From positions 1-47,407 of the forward strand of contig JAKQKX010000067.1 of the NCBI GenBank assembly GCA_029560465.1: a DNA stretch of 47,407 nt, given 5' to 3'. The DNA comes from Candidatus Omnitrophota bacterium. Its GTDB lineage: Bacteria > Omnitrophota > Gorgyraeia > Zapsychrales > JANLHA01. Below, in pieces: positions 17,001 through 26,216 of this stretch. Numbering within the stretch: the first letter of the stretch is position 1; each line of letters opens with the position of its first letter. Made by a program: the position numbers and the translations under genes. Below the pieces are notes generated by a model. The model did no database searches. It saw nothing but the letters and a program-made list of their open reading frames with translations, and was not told the DNA's origin.

Positions 17001-20000
17001 GGGATTCGTCCGCCTATTTGAATGATCAGCCGGTTCAGCAGGGGGCGAGCCTGCAATATGAGCCGTATTACCTGGAAACAAATTATAGCCTTGAACGGGA
17101 AGCGTCCCAGCCCGGGAGAGAGGCGGATACCGCTAATCTGGTGCCTCAAGCCGCCCGGCCGCCCGCGGATTCCCAGGTTCGTTATGGTCTCCAGAAGGGG
17201 TTGTTGTCCTTGAGCATCGATATCCCGAAAGAAGGGGAATCGTTAGCCGCCCATAAATTGTGGGGGGACAGCCGCCTGCACGTGACTTTTATCTCGGGGC
17301 CGTGGAAAAAGGTGTTTAGCCTTTTTTCGGCCCTAGTGTTTGTCTTGCTCGGGTTCTATTTCCGGCGGAGGAATTTTATGAAACCGGGAATATTTTTCAT
17401 CGCGACGTTTGTCCTGGGCACGTTTATGCCCCGGGTGCTGTTCCGGCCGTATCTTTTCATGTTCAACGGCGCCATGATCGGGTCCGGCATCTTTGTCGCA
17501 CTTCTTGCCGCCAGCCATTTCGGCAGGAAGGCCGCCCGACGTCTCGGGTGGACAGCCGTGATGATTTTGACGGCGGGGTTGCTTTTGATAATAGCTCCTT
17601 TCGCATCTTTTGCCGAGGAGGCGTCCTGGCAGCTCATGAATGCCAATCAGGTTTCTTTTGAGGAAGAACAGGTGGGTTCAGGGCATCCCGGAACGGTGCC
17701 GCCCCGCTTATGCCCCGTCCCGGAGCCGGAAACGATGGCCTTCCCGGATGTCGTGGTGTATGCCGCGTACCAGGACGCGATCCCGTTTGTTTTAGACGGT
17801 ACGCAAAAATTGTATATTCCGACCGGGGATTATTTCCGTTTGAAATTGCTGGCTGACCCGCCGTATGCCCCGCCCCGGCGGTTGGATTTTGCCCGTCCGT
17901 TTGACGTCACGGGCCTTTCCTTTAAAGGGGTTCTGGAAGGGGAGACAGTCCGTTTTGAGGCCGTCCTGGATGTCTTTGTCAATAACGAGGGATGGCTGCT
18001 CGTCCCGCTGCCGTTTGAGAATGTTTTTATGAAGGAGCTTCGGTTGGACGGGCAGCCGGTCCCCATCATGATGCGGCCCGTGTCTGCGGAGCCCGCGCTC
18101 CCGCGCCTGAAAGAGGGCAAGGGGCCCGGGTCGCCGGAGGGTGTTTACGGGGTTCCGGTTTACGGGTTCGGGCACCACACTCTGGACCTCACGTTTTTGG
18201 TTGAGGTCAAATCCCTCTTAGGGAAGAAGACGCTTGCCTTCGGGTTCCCGCCGGCCGTGTTATCTGACTTCTCTTTGGATTTGAACAGCCGGGATGTTTT
18301 TGTCGAATTTGAAGAGCCGCAGGCCGTGTATTATATGGATGAAACCGGCCCGTTCCCAGTTGTCAAAGCGTCGCTTTCCCGGAAAGATTGCCTGCGGTTT
18401 TCCTGGTTCCCGAAGAAATATCTTAAGAAGGAAGAAAAACCGCTGATCTACACGGATTGCTTCCTGTCTCTGTACCTCGGGTATGAACAGATCCTTGTCG
18501 TGCAGGACACCACGGTCCGCGTGGAAAAATCTTCCATCGCGTCCATGACTTTTTCTAAAGATCCGGATTTTGTGATCACGGATGTTTTTTCTGATAAGGT
18601 GAGGAACTGGCAGGTGCGGGATGACGGGACGTTAGAGGTGATCTTTAAGCACGAGATTACCGAAAAAGTGGACTTGCAGATCAAGGCCCAGCGCGGTGTT
18701 TTACCGGATACGGTTGTTCCGGCGGTATTTTTTAAGCCGCAGGAAACGCAGCGTATTCACGGCCGGCTGAATATTTTTACCCTGCCGGGCTACAAAGTGG
18801 CCGTGCAGGAGCAGAATAATTTAAAAGTCGAGGGCATTGAAAACGGCCAGACGCGATCGGACGCTTCGGGATATCAGCTCCAGAAAAGCTATTCTTTCCT
18901 GGATGGCAATTTTCAGGCAGCCCTGGCCCGCGTTCCGGAAGAACAGCGGTTTGCGGCGGACATCCGGGCCCGCCATGATTTAACGGAAAACGTGCTGACG
19001 TCTTCTTATCAGGTCAATATAGAAGTTAAAAAGAACGTGCTGTCTGACGTGAAGGTCCGCCTGCCGTCCGGCCATAAAATCATCGCTGTTGAAGCCGGGA
19101 ATATTGCGGATTACATCGTGCAGGATGACATCCTGACCCTACCGCTCCAGAGGGCGGTTCAGGATCGTTTCGCGTTTTCTTTGGTGACGGAACACGATCT
19201 TGCCGATTTTACGCGCGTCGCGGTGGAGGGCATCGAAGTGCTGGGCGCCGAGAAGGTCACGGGCACAGCGGCTGTCCTGTTCCCCCGGGGATATGATGTG
19301 AAAGAAACAGGGGTCGCAGGGTTTAAGTCCGCCAATATCCATGATGTCTTGCCTTTATCCAGGAATGCCGCTTCCGGCGATGCCGGCGCCCGTTACGCTT
19401 ATAGTATCGGGGAACTGAAGCAGAGCGCGCGTTATGATGTTTTGAAGAAAGAACCGGTTATGGATGTTATTAACGTGTATCACGCGTCCGTCCAGGATAC
19501 GCGGGTTCATGTGGAACTGCTGTGCCTTTTTAATATCAAGAACGCGCCCGTGGACCATTTTGACATCATCGCCCCAGCGGCTCTCAAGGACGCGATCGAA
19601 ATTCAGGGGGACGGGATCAAGACGATATTGAAGAAGAATATCGACGGACAGCAGAGGGTGACGCTGTCCGTGAACACGGTGTCGAAGATCGATCACGCCT
19701 ATATGTTGCAAGTCACGTTCAACACCTATTTCGGGCAGGACAAAACATTCACCATGCCCAGGATCGTGTTCCCGCAGGTTAATAATAAGACCGAATTTGT
19801 GTCGGTGGAAGCCGATACCGCCTATCACGTGGAACCCGTGGCCGCCAAGTTTTTGCAGCAGACGGAACCGGACATGATCCCGGCGCTCCCGGCCGGGGTT
19901 GGCATCAACAATATCCTTTGGTCTTATCAGGCCGTCGGGACGGCCGAGTGGGACTACAGCTTAAGGCTCAAGCGGCTGGAGCGGGAAAAGCTTGTCAAGG

Positions 20001-21886
20001 CGAGAATCCAACGGGAAGATATTAAAACCCTCATTATCCCCAACGGGTATGCCCTGCACGAAGTCCGGCTTAAGGTCGATAACCGGACGTTGCAATTCCT
20101 TCCGGTCGTTTTTCCGTCCCAGGCGTCATTATGGAGCCTGAAAGTCGCCGGGGAGCCGGTGCGGGCGTCTTTGGACGTTGAGCAAGGGGGCGGCTCTGCC
20201 CGGCGGTATCAGATTCCGCTGGTTAAGAGCGGGGCCGGGGACCGTAGTTTCGATATCCAGATCGTTTATTTAACGCCGATTAAGCCGATGGGGTTGCTCG
20301 GCCGGATGAACCTTGCAATGATCGATACAGGGGACGTCCCGGTGGAAAAGACCACGTGGTCGTTTTTTGTGCCGGAGAATTACGCGTTATCCCATTTTAA
20401 GACCAATATGGAAGCGATTGACGTTTCTGTGATTGAGGTCGAGAAGACCCTGGATTTGGCCAAGGAATATAAATACTGGACCGGGGTGGCCCGGACGGCT
20501 AAGGGCGAATTGCGCGAAAAAGCGATCTTTAACCGGAGCAAGGTCATGAGTGATTTCGGTGACCAGTATTCGCTCGGTCAAACCATGCAATCTGACCTGT
20601 ATTCCAAACAGGGCGACAAGAAATATAACCAGGCCTTGATATCAAAAGCCCAGTCCAAGAATGTCCAGATCCTTAATGAAGCCCAGCAGATCATGGACTC
20701 TAACCGCGCTGACGTCCCTGGAACGGCGCAGTCCGGGGAAGGGGCCCCGCAAAAAGCGGTTTATGATTCCGTCCGAAGGAATGTGAAAGGCTGGCAATTT
20801 AAAACCGATAATTTTGACGGGCAGGAGCAGGTGGAGCAGCAGATTTCGCAATATTTGCAGCAGGAAGACAGCAAACAGACGGCGATGAAGACCAAAGGGG
20901 AAAGGGCTGCCCGGAGGAAAGTCGATTTAAAGAGCCCGAGCGTTGACGGGCGGCAGTCCTGGAAGGAAGCGGTTCCGGAAGAGTTATGGGACGAGGAACA
21001 GTCGGCATGGATGCCGCGCGAAGAACGGCGTCGCCGCGCGGGCATCGCAGGTCAGCAGCCCGCGCAGGTGTTTCATCAGCGGCCTGGTTCAGCCGTGCGG
21101 GAGCTCGCGCCAGGAGGGTCCCAAGCGTCACAATATGCGATGACAGACTCCTTGGATCAATCTGTTGTTAACACCCAGCAGGCTTTCTGGGGGGGGGCAG
21201 GCACGGAGACAGCGCGTCAGCCGTCCCCGGTGGTGGCGGCTCCAAAGGCGGCCCCGGCACCGTCGGAGAAGAAAAAAAGCGCCCTTTTAAAAGGGCAGCG
21301 GTCCATTGATATCCCGTTCCCCGAGCAAGGGCAGAGGTTTTCTTTTAAGAAACTCGGGGGCAATCCGACGATGACTTTTGTTTACAGAAAAAGTGAAGGG
21401 GAGGCCAGAATTATTTACCTGCTGTTTTGTGCCCTGGCCCTATTCGGAATATATAAAGTGCGCCGCGCGCGTTTCCCGGTTGAGAAGCTCGACGCGTTCG
21501 CCGGAAGGATCCGGGGCCTGCGCCTGCAGCACCTTTTTTGCGTTTTCGTGGATGCGCGGTGGTGCAAAATTGTCACTTTTACGGTGATGGTCCCCGCTTT
21601 TCTGTTCGGGGCCCCCGTATACGCCATTACGGTCGGATTTGCCAGCATATTCCTGATCAGGGCGATTTCCAACCGGCGTCACAAGAAAATGGGCCGCCAG
21701 GAAGTGTATAACGTCAAAGTGTTTTTTAAATACCTCCCGTCTTATATTATCGTCTTGGCATCTCTGTTGAGCGTGGGCCATATGGTTTTTCTTATCTTCG
21801 TGGGGATGGCGACGGCCATGAATTTATTCTTGGCGGGCGTCTACGGGCTTCTGACCGTGTTTACCAAAAAGGTAGACCAGGAATAG
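14030..21886 (+). CDS. Giant two-module exported membrane protein (modules B1+B2)
   Basis: About 2618 aa. Signal peptide 1-24 (MKKCLIFLTALMAWRLLFPV). Module B1 (about 25-1190) ends in several membrane helices (about 1090-1190). These end in APFASFAEEASWQ, which looks like a buried signal-peptide cleavage region. Module B2 (about 1195-2618) then repeats the plan. Shared landmarks relative to module starts: IFVSYQEYRELYEKA / LYIPTGDYF near 60; PEQY and DVPVEKTTWSFFVPENY near 900; DQYSPG / DQYSLG near 980. B2 has a polar Gln/Arg/Pro-rich linker (about 2177-2424) before the last four or five helices (about 2459-2618). The gene looks like a fusion of two tandem copies of the preceding gene. An upstream ATG at 14006 overlaps the previous stop; 14030 gives the cleaner signal peptide. 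Function unknown. Confidence 0.8.
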   Translation: MKKCLIFLTALMAWRLLFPVPLAAEPSTLVPGTPVRETMIFLPEKEMTRVFAQEQEGIFVSYQEYRELYEKAKTAYLKKVQEAAVPEGLQKPFLVQANYTGAVEDALLNLSARYHIVYHGQEACFFPFPLKGVFLQSAVLNGEKVLIQEVDGLPRVLLPGKGAYDLTVHFLAPVDFNEESGQASFSVPPVLFGDIRLVADTFYDIRFPGLALVSKNPVGDRVEFLGFFGPEDSLSIGITNRRSSGEKRVQVSSREEHQVFLSRDLVEQVVQYFLDVRHGEVNSVEIAVDPAVHVHEVSGPGIAGWVRETSGAGDILRLTFHLPLSGETRFLLKTYQYPSAGMEPLRFTDSRIEKVFDRKGTLKIYYDDSVRLEALDTRYLRPVVGRADAGEESPGRYSLYAEYQVFNLPYEVSLARFAVPRQVLVEQHNDLDVGESKILFDSELTLTGLTPGTTQFLLNIPEGYTVDDLSVYVNAEAVQEHHEYHPSQNALQVVIRHPITAKDEVVMTVHAERLIGEETFKDRAQGIVIPVITYPEAGKMTGSLNVKIDEMYLLADILLKGYTPAEEMLSVEGDDPGGKKLLYDFRSLAPQGEILLSLRQAEQTSKTVSFIAVDENLLVTNAYVRYSITSGKKDSFYFAIPRWPGSKINIEGDFIKEKKKVLTEKVPEWVRGAGLPDMEGYDIWNVVLQKEATGEVLLAIDYQKKIENFDSLFDVPLVVPLDVLSDTGDIVLEASKNTKIMTQKSGLNELETYEIPQWPAYKPSNRIIESLRYFTRPFSFRLAVTRMDESPVLASLVEEEDLFYVLGTNSEIFFEGRYRVKNTNLQFLQVELPEKFVFWGATLDKEGVKPRKGSGRLIYIPLPVDSDQTIEVSLTGQVERPGRPGIVEALDLRSPRFDIPVLQSHMTVFYPEQYSLLHMRGNFEKYPQMAYPQPALLSFFPGAFSALGRNMAMLVGPFYIKRGIQGRLKSATDDIGDQYSPGTTALQSRIRDSSAYLNDQPVQQGASLQYEPYYLETNYSLEREASQPGREADTANLVPQAARPPADSQVRYGLQKGLLSLSIDIPKEGESLAAHKLWGDSRLHVTFISGPWKKVFSLFSALVFVLLGFYFRRRNFMKPGIFFIATFVLGTFMPRVLFRPYLFMFNGAMIGSGIFVALLAASHFGRKAARRLGWTAVMILTAGLLLIIAPFASFAEEASWQLMNANQVSFEEEQVGSGHPGTVPPRLCPVPEPETMAFPDVVVYAAYQDAIPFVLDGTQKLYIPTGDYFRLKLLADPPYAPPRRLDFARPFDVTGLSFKGVLEGETVRFEAVLDVFVNNEGWLLVPLPFENVFMKELRLDGQPVPIMMRPVSAEPALPRLKEGKGPGSPEGVYGVPVYGFGHHTLDLTFLVEVKSLLGKKTLAFGFPPAVLSDFSLDLNSRDVFVEFEEPQAVYYMDETGPFPVVKASLSRKDCLRFSWFPKKYLKKEEKPLIYTDCFLSLYLGYEQILVVQDTTVRVEKSSIASMTFSKDPDFVITDVFSDKVRNWQVRDDGTLEVIFKHEITEKVDLQIKAQRGVLPDTVVPAVFFKPQETQRIHGRLNIFTLPGYKVAVQEQNNLKVEGIENGQTRSDASGYQLQKSYSFLDGNFQAALARVPEEQRFAADIRARHDLTENVLTSSYQVNIEVKKNVLSDVKVRLPSGHKIIAVEAGNIADYIVQDDILTLPLQRAVQDRFAFSLVTEHDLADFTRVAVEGIEVLGAEKVTGTAAVLFPRGYDVKETGVAGFKSANIHDVLPLSRNAASGDAGARYAYSIGELKQSARYDVLKKEPVMDVINVYHASVQDTRVHVELLCLFNIKNAPVDHFDIIAPAALKDAIEIQGDGIKTILKKNIDGQQRVTLSVNTVSKIDHAYMLQVTFNTYFGQDKTFTMPRIVFPQVNNKTEFVSVEADTAYHVEPVAAKFLQQTEPDMIPALPAGVGINNILWSYQAVGTAEWDYSLRLKRLEREKLVKARIQREDIKTLIIPNGYALHEVRLKVDNRTLQFLPVVFPSQASLWSLKVAGEPVRASLDVEQGGGSARRYQIPLVKSGAGDRSFDIQIVYLTPIKPMGLLGRMNLAMIDTGDVPVEKTTWSFFVPENYALSHFKTNMEAIDVSVIEVEKTLDLAKEYKYWTGVARTAKGELREKAIFNRSKVMSDFGDQYSLGQTMQSDLYSKQGDKKYNQALISKAQSKNVQILNEAQQIMDSNRADVPGTAQSGEGAPQKAVYDSVRRNVKGWQFKTDNFDGQEQVEQQISQYLQQEDSKQTAMKTKGERAARRKVDLKSPSVDGRQSWKEAVPEELWDEEQSAWMPREERRRRAGIAGQQPAQVFHQRPGSAVRELAPGGSQASQYAMTDSLDQSVVNTQQAFWGGAGTETARQPSPVVAAPKAAPAPSEKKKSALLKGQRSIDIPFPEQGQRFSFKKLGGNPTMTFVYRKSEGEARIIYLLFCALALFGIYKVRRARFPVEKLDAFAGRIRGLRLQHLFCVFVDARWCKIVTFTVMVPAFLFGAPVYAITVGFASIFLIRAISNRRHKKMGRQEVYNVKVFFKYLPSYIIVLASLLSVGHMVFLIFVGMATAMNLFLAGVYGLLTVFTKKVDQE

Positions 21887-21973
21887 AGGCTTCCCCGCCT
21901 GACCTCAGCCCCTTTTTACATTGTAAAGACTGAATATTTTCTTAAAGCGGTGTTGATTTCCCTCAGGGAAGGT

Positions 21974-22002
21974 TTGATTAATGTCTGTGAGGGTGATATA
22001 CT
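21974..22002 (+). promoter_or_regulatory. Sigma70-type promoter for the MORN-repeat gene
   Basis: TTGATT (21974-21979), a 17-bp spacer and TATACT (21997-22002) lie about 50 bp before ATG 22055. Confidence 0.55.
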
Positions 22003-22054
22003 TTTAAAAGTCTATAATATTGATTGTGACCCGGGTTAAGACAGGATCGTGTTT

Positions 22055-23119
22055 ATGAATATCCTTATTGTTGTGATCATGATACTTTTGTCCGGCCTTC
22101 AGCCGGCATGTGCCGCCAACCCCCGTGTGCAGCTTGAGCCCATGAAGATTATCGTTAAGGGGGTCGCCAAAGATTTGACGAAAGCGCAGGGCTTTCAGAT
22201 GCGGTCCCAGATGTACGTGAAGCAGAAGGCCGACGCCGTTTCTGTTGACGATGAAGTGTTCATTCTGCAGGTCAGGATAAGGAATTATACCCGGGAAAAG
22301 CTGTCTGTCTCCCAGGACGGGTGGCTCCGTGATGATGACTGGCTGGTGGATATCCCGGGCCTCGCCGTGAGTGTCGAGTCGGACCAATGCAAAATAGTCC
22401 GGATATCATCCGAGGACATTGACCCGTGTCAGGGCTCGGTGCGGTTTGAGGAGATCGGCCCCAGGATGGCGCGGGATATGAACCTGGTCCTGCGTTTTAC
22501 CGGCGCCGTGCAGAGTGGGGGGGGGGATTTTAAGGTCGGGTTGAAGGTGAAGCCCGCCGACGGGTCCAAGGAAGAGGTCGTCTGGACCCGCCCGATCGGC
22601 ATTTATATTGATCCGTGGCCGGTGCGCGAATTCCTGATGTTTTGGAATGAAAAGGAAGGCTGGCGGAACCAGCAGCGGGAGATGCGGGATAAAAAAGAAA
22701 CGGGCTTGATTTCGCGTTATTATGTTCCTGGAGGAGGGGTGCGCGTCGAAGAAAATTATGAAGGCGGGAAGTTGAACGGGGCCCGGAGGACGTATTTTGA
22801 GAACGGCGTTATTAAGGAGGAAGAGCATTACCGGGACGGCCGGCTGCACGGAGAAAAGTTCGTTTATCAAAGGAACAAGAAATTGACGATGTATGAAATT
22901 TACCTGGCCGGAGAGCGCGTGGGGTTCGTCCGGTTTTCGTCTTTTGACCAGAAACGGGACCAGCAAGAGAAGATGGCGCGCGTGAGGGCCCTGATGGCGA
23001 AAGAATATCCTCAACTGAAGCCGGATTTAAAAGTGGAACTGATTCCCCCGGAGGAAAGAGCGCCTGCCCTTTCTCCGGAGCTGCCCGTGGAAGGCGCCGT
23101 CCCCTTAACCCCCGAATAA
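22055..23119 (+). CDS. Exported protein with C-terminal MORN_2/YwqK-type repeats
   Basis: A 354-aa protein with a signal peptide (MNILIVVIMILLSGLQPACA|A). The middle (about 25-205) is beta-rich with no recognised motif. From about 228, YwqK/MORN_2 repeats appear: YYVPGGGVRVEENYEGGKLN, then RTYFENGVIKEEEHYRDGRL. These repeats make short beta hairpins and occur widely in envelope proteins; the label antitoxin for YwqK is not evidence of a toxin system here. A GTG at 22049 is also possible. It converges with the lipoprotein gene, with 17 bp between stops and no terminator. A MORN-type relative occurs at 33340. Confidence 0.75.
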   Translation: MNILIVVIMILLSGLQPACAANPRVQLEPMKIIVKGVAKDLTKAQGFQMRSQMYVKQKADAVSVDDEVFILQVRIRNYTREKLSVSQDGWLRDDDWLVDIPGLAVSVESDQCKIVRISSEDIDPCQGSVRFEEIGPRMARDMNLVLRFTGAVQSGGGDFKVGLKVKPADGSKEEVVWTRPIGIYIDPWPVREFLMFWNEKEGWRNQQREMRDKKETGLISRYYVPGGGVRVEENYEGGKLNGARRTYFENGVIKEEEHYRDGRLHGEKFVYQRNKKLTMYEIYLAGERVGFVRFSSFDQKRDQQEKMARVRALMAKEYPQLKPDLKVELIPPEERAPALSPELPVEGAVPLTPE

Positions 23120-23136
23120 TTTTGTTTCTTAAATTT

Positions 23137-24237
23137 TCATTGCGGAAAACGTTGCCGGACCGGCGTCTTTTTGTAACCTGACCGGTTTAAATGAATGTCA
23201 TGGTTGGGGTTGTAAGAGCCGTTGTCCGTGTAGATGACATCCCCGTTTTCATTGACCCACCGGTGTTTCCATTGGTTGGATCCCATGTCGATTTCGTTGG
23301 TATAGGGGTTAACAAATTCTTCCTGGTCCGTCAGGGTGAGGAACATGTCGTTATGAATTTCCGCGTTGGTCTTTTGACGGTGGGCCACGATATCCTGCTC
23401 GATGCGCTGAATTTCCTGTTGAGTGTCAAGAACGATCTGCCCGCGCTGGATTTGCCCCCGGATTTCCCTGGACAACCAGCGGGGGTCAATTTTGACGGAA
23501 TCCTGTATCACGCTGAACACTGTTTCCCATTTCTTGAATTCATCCCTGGGGGCCCGCATCAGGACCGTTTCTTTGTTCCCCCACATGCCCGCGCCGAGTT
23601 GCCCCCAGTTTTCAATGACGGCGACAATTTTCTCGGCGTATTCCGCGGCCCCTTCCTTATATATAACGTCAGCCAGCGCGGCATCGTATTGAAACCCCGT
23701 TTGCGGGAAAAACTGGTTGACCCGGTTCTGGTAACTCCGGGCGACATTGGTTAAGGCTTTATTGCTGATGACCTTGATATCCTGCGCCTGGGGGTGTGCG
23801 TACGGGAAGGCCATCTGCGTTATGAACTGTGAAGCTGGTATGAGCGGATAGACCAACATCCCGTTGTAATTGCTCCCTGGAGGGAGCATCCCCATTTGCC
23901 CGGCCGGAGAATACCTCGCGTCGAAGTAGAGCATGTCCGGCAGCCAGCGCAACAGCACGGTCCCGGCGGAATCTTTTTTAACCGTGAAGTCAAGTTTGGC
24001 GGCGATCGACTGGGCGGCGCCGCCTTGGCTTAAGGGGTTCACCCGCAAAATTCCTCCCTCGACCTGCCATCCCTGGGGGATGAGAAGGGAAAAAGCTTTT
24101 TCTTTCGGTTCGTAGACCCGGGTGAAAACGACGGTGTCTGCGTTCCCATCCATCTTAGAAGAGGAAGGACGGGAACAGGAGCAGGATAAGAATGGCATGA
24201 TGACGATAAATACGAAAAGGGGGAAAACGCGTTTCAT
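23137..24237 (-). CDS. Lipoprotein of unknown function
   Basis: A 366-aa protein starting at ATG 24237, which follows AGGAGACATC. The signal peptide ends in PFLSCSC, a likely lipobox with Cys about 17 or 19. The mature protein has an amphipathic beta-rich first half and a long charged helical region (IQRGQIVLDTQQEIQRIEQD). It ends with GSNQWKHRWVNENGDVIYTD, a segment seen at the end of some uncharacterised bacterial lipoproteins. A strong promoter lies 36-64 bp upstream. No catalytic motif recognised. A start at 24273 would place extra residues before the signal peptide and is rejected. Confidence 0.75.
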   Translation of the reverse strand: MKRVFPLFVFIVIMPFLSCSCSRPSSSKMDGNADTVVFTRVYEPKEKAFSLLIPQGWQVEGGILRVNPLSQGGAAQSIAAKLDFTVKKDSAGTVLLRWLPDMLYFDARYSPAGQMGMLPPGSNYNGMLVYPLIPASQFITQMAFPYAHPQAQDIKVISNKALTNVARSYQNRVNQFFPQTGFQYDAALADVIYKEGAAEYAEKIVAVIENWGQLGAGMWGNKETVLMRAPRDEFKKWETVFSVIQDSVKIDPRWLSREIRGQIQRGQIVLDTQQEIQRIEQDIVAHRQKTNAEIHNDMFLTLTDQEEFVNPYTNEIDMGSNQWKHRWVNENGDVIYTDNGSYNPNHDIHLNRSGYKKTPVRQRFPQ

Positions 24238-24272
24238 GATGTCTCCTGGGTTATGATATTGAAGAATGCCCA

Positions 24273-24301
24273 ATTTTATCGTATTTGAAGCGAGCTGTCT
24301 A
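24273..24301 (-). promoter_or_regulatory. Sigma70-type promoter for the lipoprotein gene
   Basis: On the minus strand TAGACA, a 17-bp spacer and TAAAAT match the consensus at 5/6 in both boxes, 36 bp before the start at 24237. Confidence 0.65.
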
Positions 24302-24394
24302 CAAATATGGCATGGCCGTTAAAAATTCCGGAATCATCGGGGCCCCTCTTGAGGAGAATGAGGATTTACCTTTATTTCTTATCTGTTTTCATAT

Positions 24395-26167
24395 ATGATC
24401 TTACTCATCAGGGTGTTTAAGATGATGATCCTTCCTGTTTTTTATTGGTTTGTTGCCGTTGCCTTCACCGCCGTCGCGGTTTGGGGATCGCTCGTCGTGT
24501 ACCATCGGTACGATGCGTTGGAGACCCGTTCTTTCTTTTACGCGTTGGGGGCCACTGCATTTGTTGTGGCGGTTGCTTTCTTCCTCCCGTTTGAGGTCTT
24601 CCCGTTCCGGATTCTGGCCTGGACGCTGTGTTCGTGGCTGGGGATGATAGGGCTGGTCACGGTCGGCCGGGCGTTGTATTCCGGGGATGATGTCCCCCTG
24701 GTTCTTGTGGGCCTTTCCTGGATGGCGGAAGCCTTGGCCATTGGCTTCCGGGGGGCGACTGCCGTCAGGATTCTTGTCCACGGCTTGGTCCCGTGGGTCG
24801 TCACGACGGGCATGCTGCTTATCGTGCTGTTGACGGTCCGGGCCGTGTTTAAGCACCTGGATGGCCTGAATGACATCCTGTCAGAAGAGGGGTTCGTTAT
24901 TCTAGCCGGGGGGGTCTCGGTGGTCACTGCCGGCGGCGGTCTTCTGCCGGCGGGGATAGGGCTTTACAGAATCTTAAGCTGGGTCCTTTTGCTCTGGTTG
25001 ATCCTGTTCGGGCTTGTACTTGTTTGTCAGGATCACCGCCAGAAACGCATGGTGGGGCTGGTGATGCTCGGGGCGGCGTGTTGCGTCACCCAAATCAACC
25101 CGCTTTTTTCCTGGGGGATCATTGCGCAGATCATCTCCTGGGCCCTGGCTGCGATCATTGTCGCGGCATTTTTTTTCCTGGGAGGATATTACATTGAAAG
25201 CGACGGCCTGTGCGATGATTGGGCGAGTGCCCTGTTGTTCTGCGGGCTCCCGCTGGCGGTTGTCGTCCTGCTGGGGTTGTTCCTGCCGGGGACGACCAGC
25301 GCATTTAAGTTTCTGACCCCTCTGCTGTGCGTCGGATTATTTTTCCAGGGGAGCCTTTTTTTCTATAGGGGATTCCTGAACGGGAACTGGAGGGAAACAG
25401 CGGCCGGGTTTTGTTTCTTTCAAGGCGCGTTTGCCGTGGCCCTGTCTCGGGGCTACGTTTTTTCTTGGCTTCTGCGGTTAGGTTGGGAGGGCAGGGGACT
25501 TGTCCCCTGGCTGGTTTTTAACGGCGGGCTAGCCGCGTTTTTGGGCTTCGCCGGGCTCGGGGGCCGGGTGTTCCGGCTGGCCGCCCGCGTGAGGGATTGG
25601 GATACGGAACGGAAGAGAGCGTTTCTTACGGAAGCAGCCGCGCGCCTGGATACTTCCTGTCAGCAGGACCTGATAGATCTTTCGAAACAGGGCTTTGTGC
25701 GTGTCCGCGCCCGGGGCGTGGACATCACTGCGATTGATGTGCGCGTTGAGAACTTAACGCGGCAGGTTTTTAAGATACGGATTTCCGCCGGCACGTGTTT
25801 TATCGGTACCGGGCAGTATCAGAATATGGCGGTCCGGGTTGAAGAATTGTTCGTCTTGCCGGCGGTTGACGTGTATTGCGGCCGTGTCCCCGCTGTTTGT
25901 GTCAACGCTCAAAGGCCGGTCCCTTCCGAGAAAAACGCGTTCTTTTCGGTGACCAGAAGTCCCGCCGATTTAACCCGTTTCTTGGCGGGGAGCGCGCGGG
26001 AAGACCCGATGGTGGCGCAGGCCGGGGCATGGGCCCTGACAGATCATTACAATGGCGCGCAGATTCAGGCCAGGTTGCAGAGGGGGGGCCGCCCTGCGAT
26101 TTCTGAACTGCAGATCCTGAGAGCGAAGGCCATCCTGGACGAATTGGGGATAACCCACGCACTGTAA
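24395..26167 (+). CDS. Polytopic membrane protein with soluble C-terminal domain
   Basis: A 590-aa protein. The first about 400 residues contain roughly a dozen hydrophobic helices. The C-terminal about 190 residues are soluble: a helical start (ERKRAFLTEAAARLDTSCQQ), then a beta-sandwich-like part (VDITAIDVRVENLTRQVFKI; GTCFIGTGQYQNMAV) and a final helical segment. The beta part resembles domains that bind or present peptides at cell surfaces, but no family can be named. Start uncertain between ATG 24395 and ATG 24422; neither has a strong ribosome site. It is followed 49 bp later by another membrane protein gene. Confidence 0.7.
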   Translation: MILLIRVFKMMILPVFYWFVAVAFTAVAVWGSLVVYHRYDALETRSFFYALGATAFVVAVAFFLPFEVFPFRILAWTLCSWLGMIGLVTVGRALYSGDDVPLVLVGLSWMAEALAIGFRGATAVRILVHGLVPWVVTTGMLLIVLLTVRAVFKHLDGLNDILSEEGFVILAGGVSVVTAGGGLLPAGIGLYRILSWVLLLWLILFGLVLVCQDHRQKRMVGLVMLGAACCVTQINPLFSWGIIAQIISWALAAIIVAAFFFLGGYYIESDGLCDDWASALLFCGLPLAVVVLLGLFLPGTTSAFKFLTPLLCVGLFFQGSLFFYRGFLNGNWRETAAGFCFFQGAFAVALSRGYVFSWLLRLGWEGRGLVPWLVFNGGLAAFLGFAGLGGRVFRLAARVRDWDTERKRAFLTEAAARLDTSCQQDLIDLSKQGFVRVRARGVDITAIDVRVENLTRQVFKIRISAGTCFIGTGQYQNMAVRVEELFVLPAVDVYCGRVPAVCVNAQRPVPSEKNAFFSVTRSPADLTRFLAGSAREDPMVAQAGAWALTDHYNGAQIQARLQRGGRPAISELQILRAKAILDELGITHAL

Positions 26168-26216
26168 AGACCCGGCGAAGTTTCCTGGGGCCGGCCGCTA
26201 AGGGCATTCTTGCGGA

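Noticed and set aside
22055-23119. YwqK-type repeats as an antitoxin of a toxin-antitoxin pair
   Set aside because: The MORN_2 repeat is a structural module; the protein has a signal peptide and no toxin gene is adjacent.
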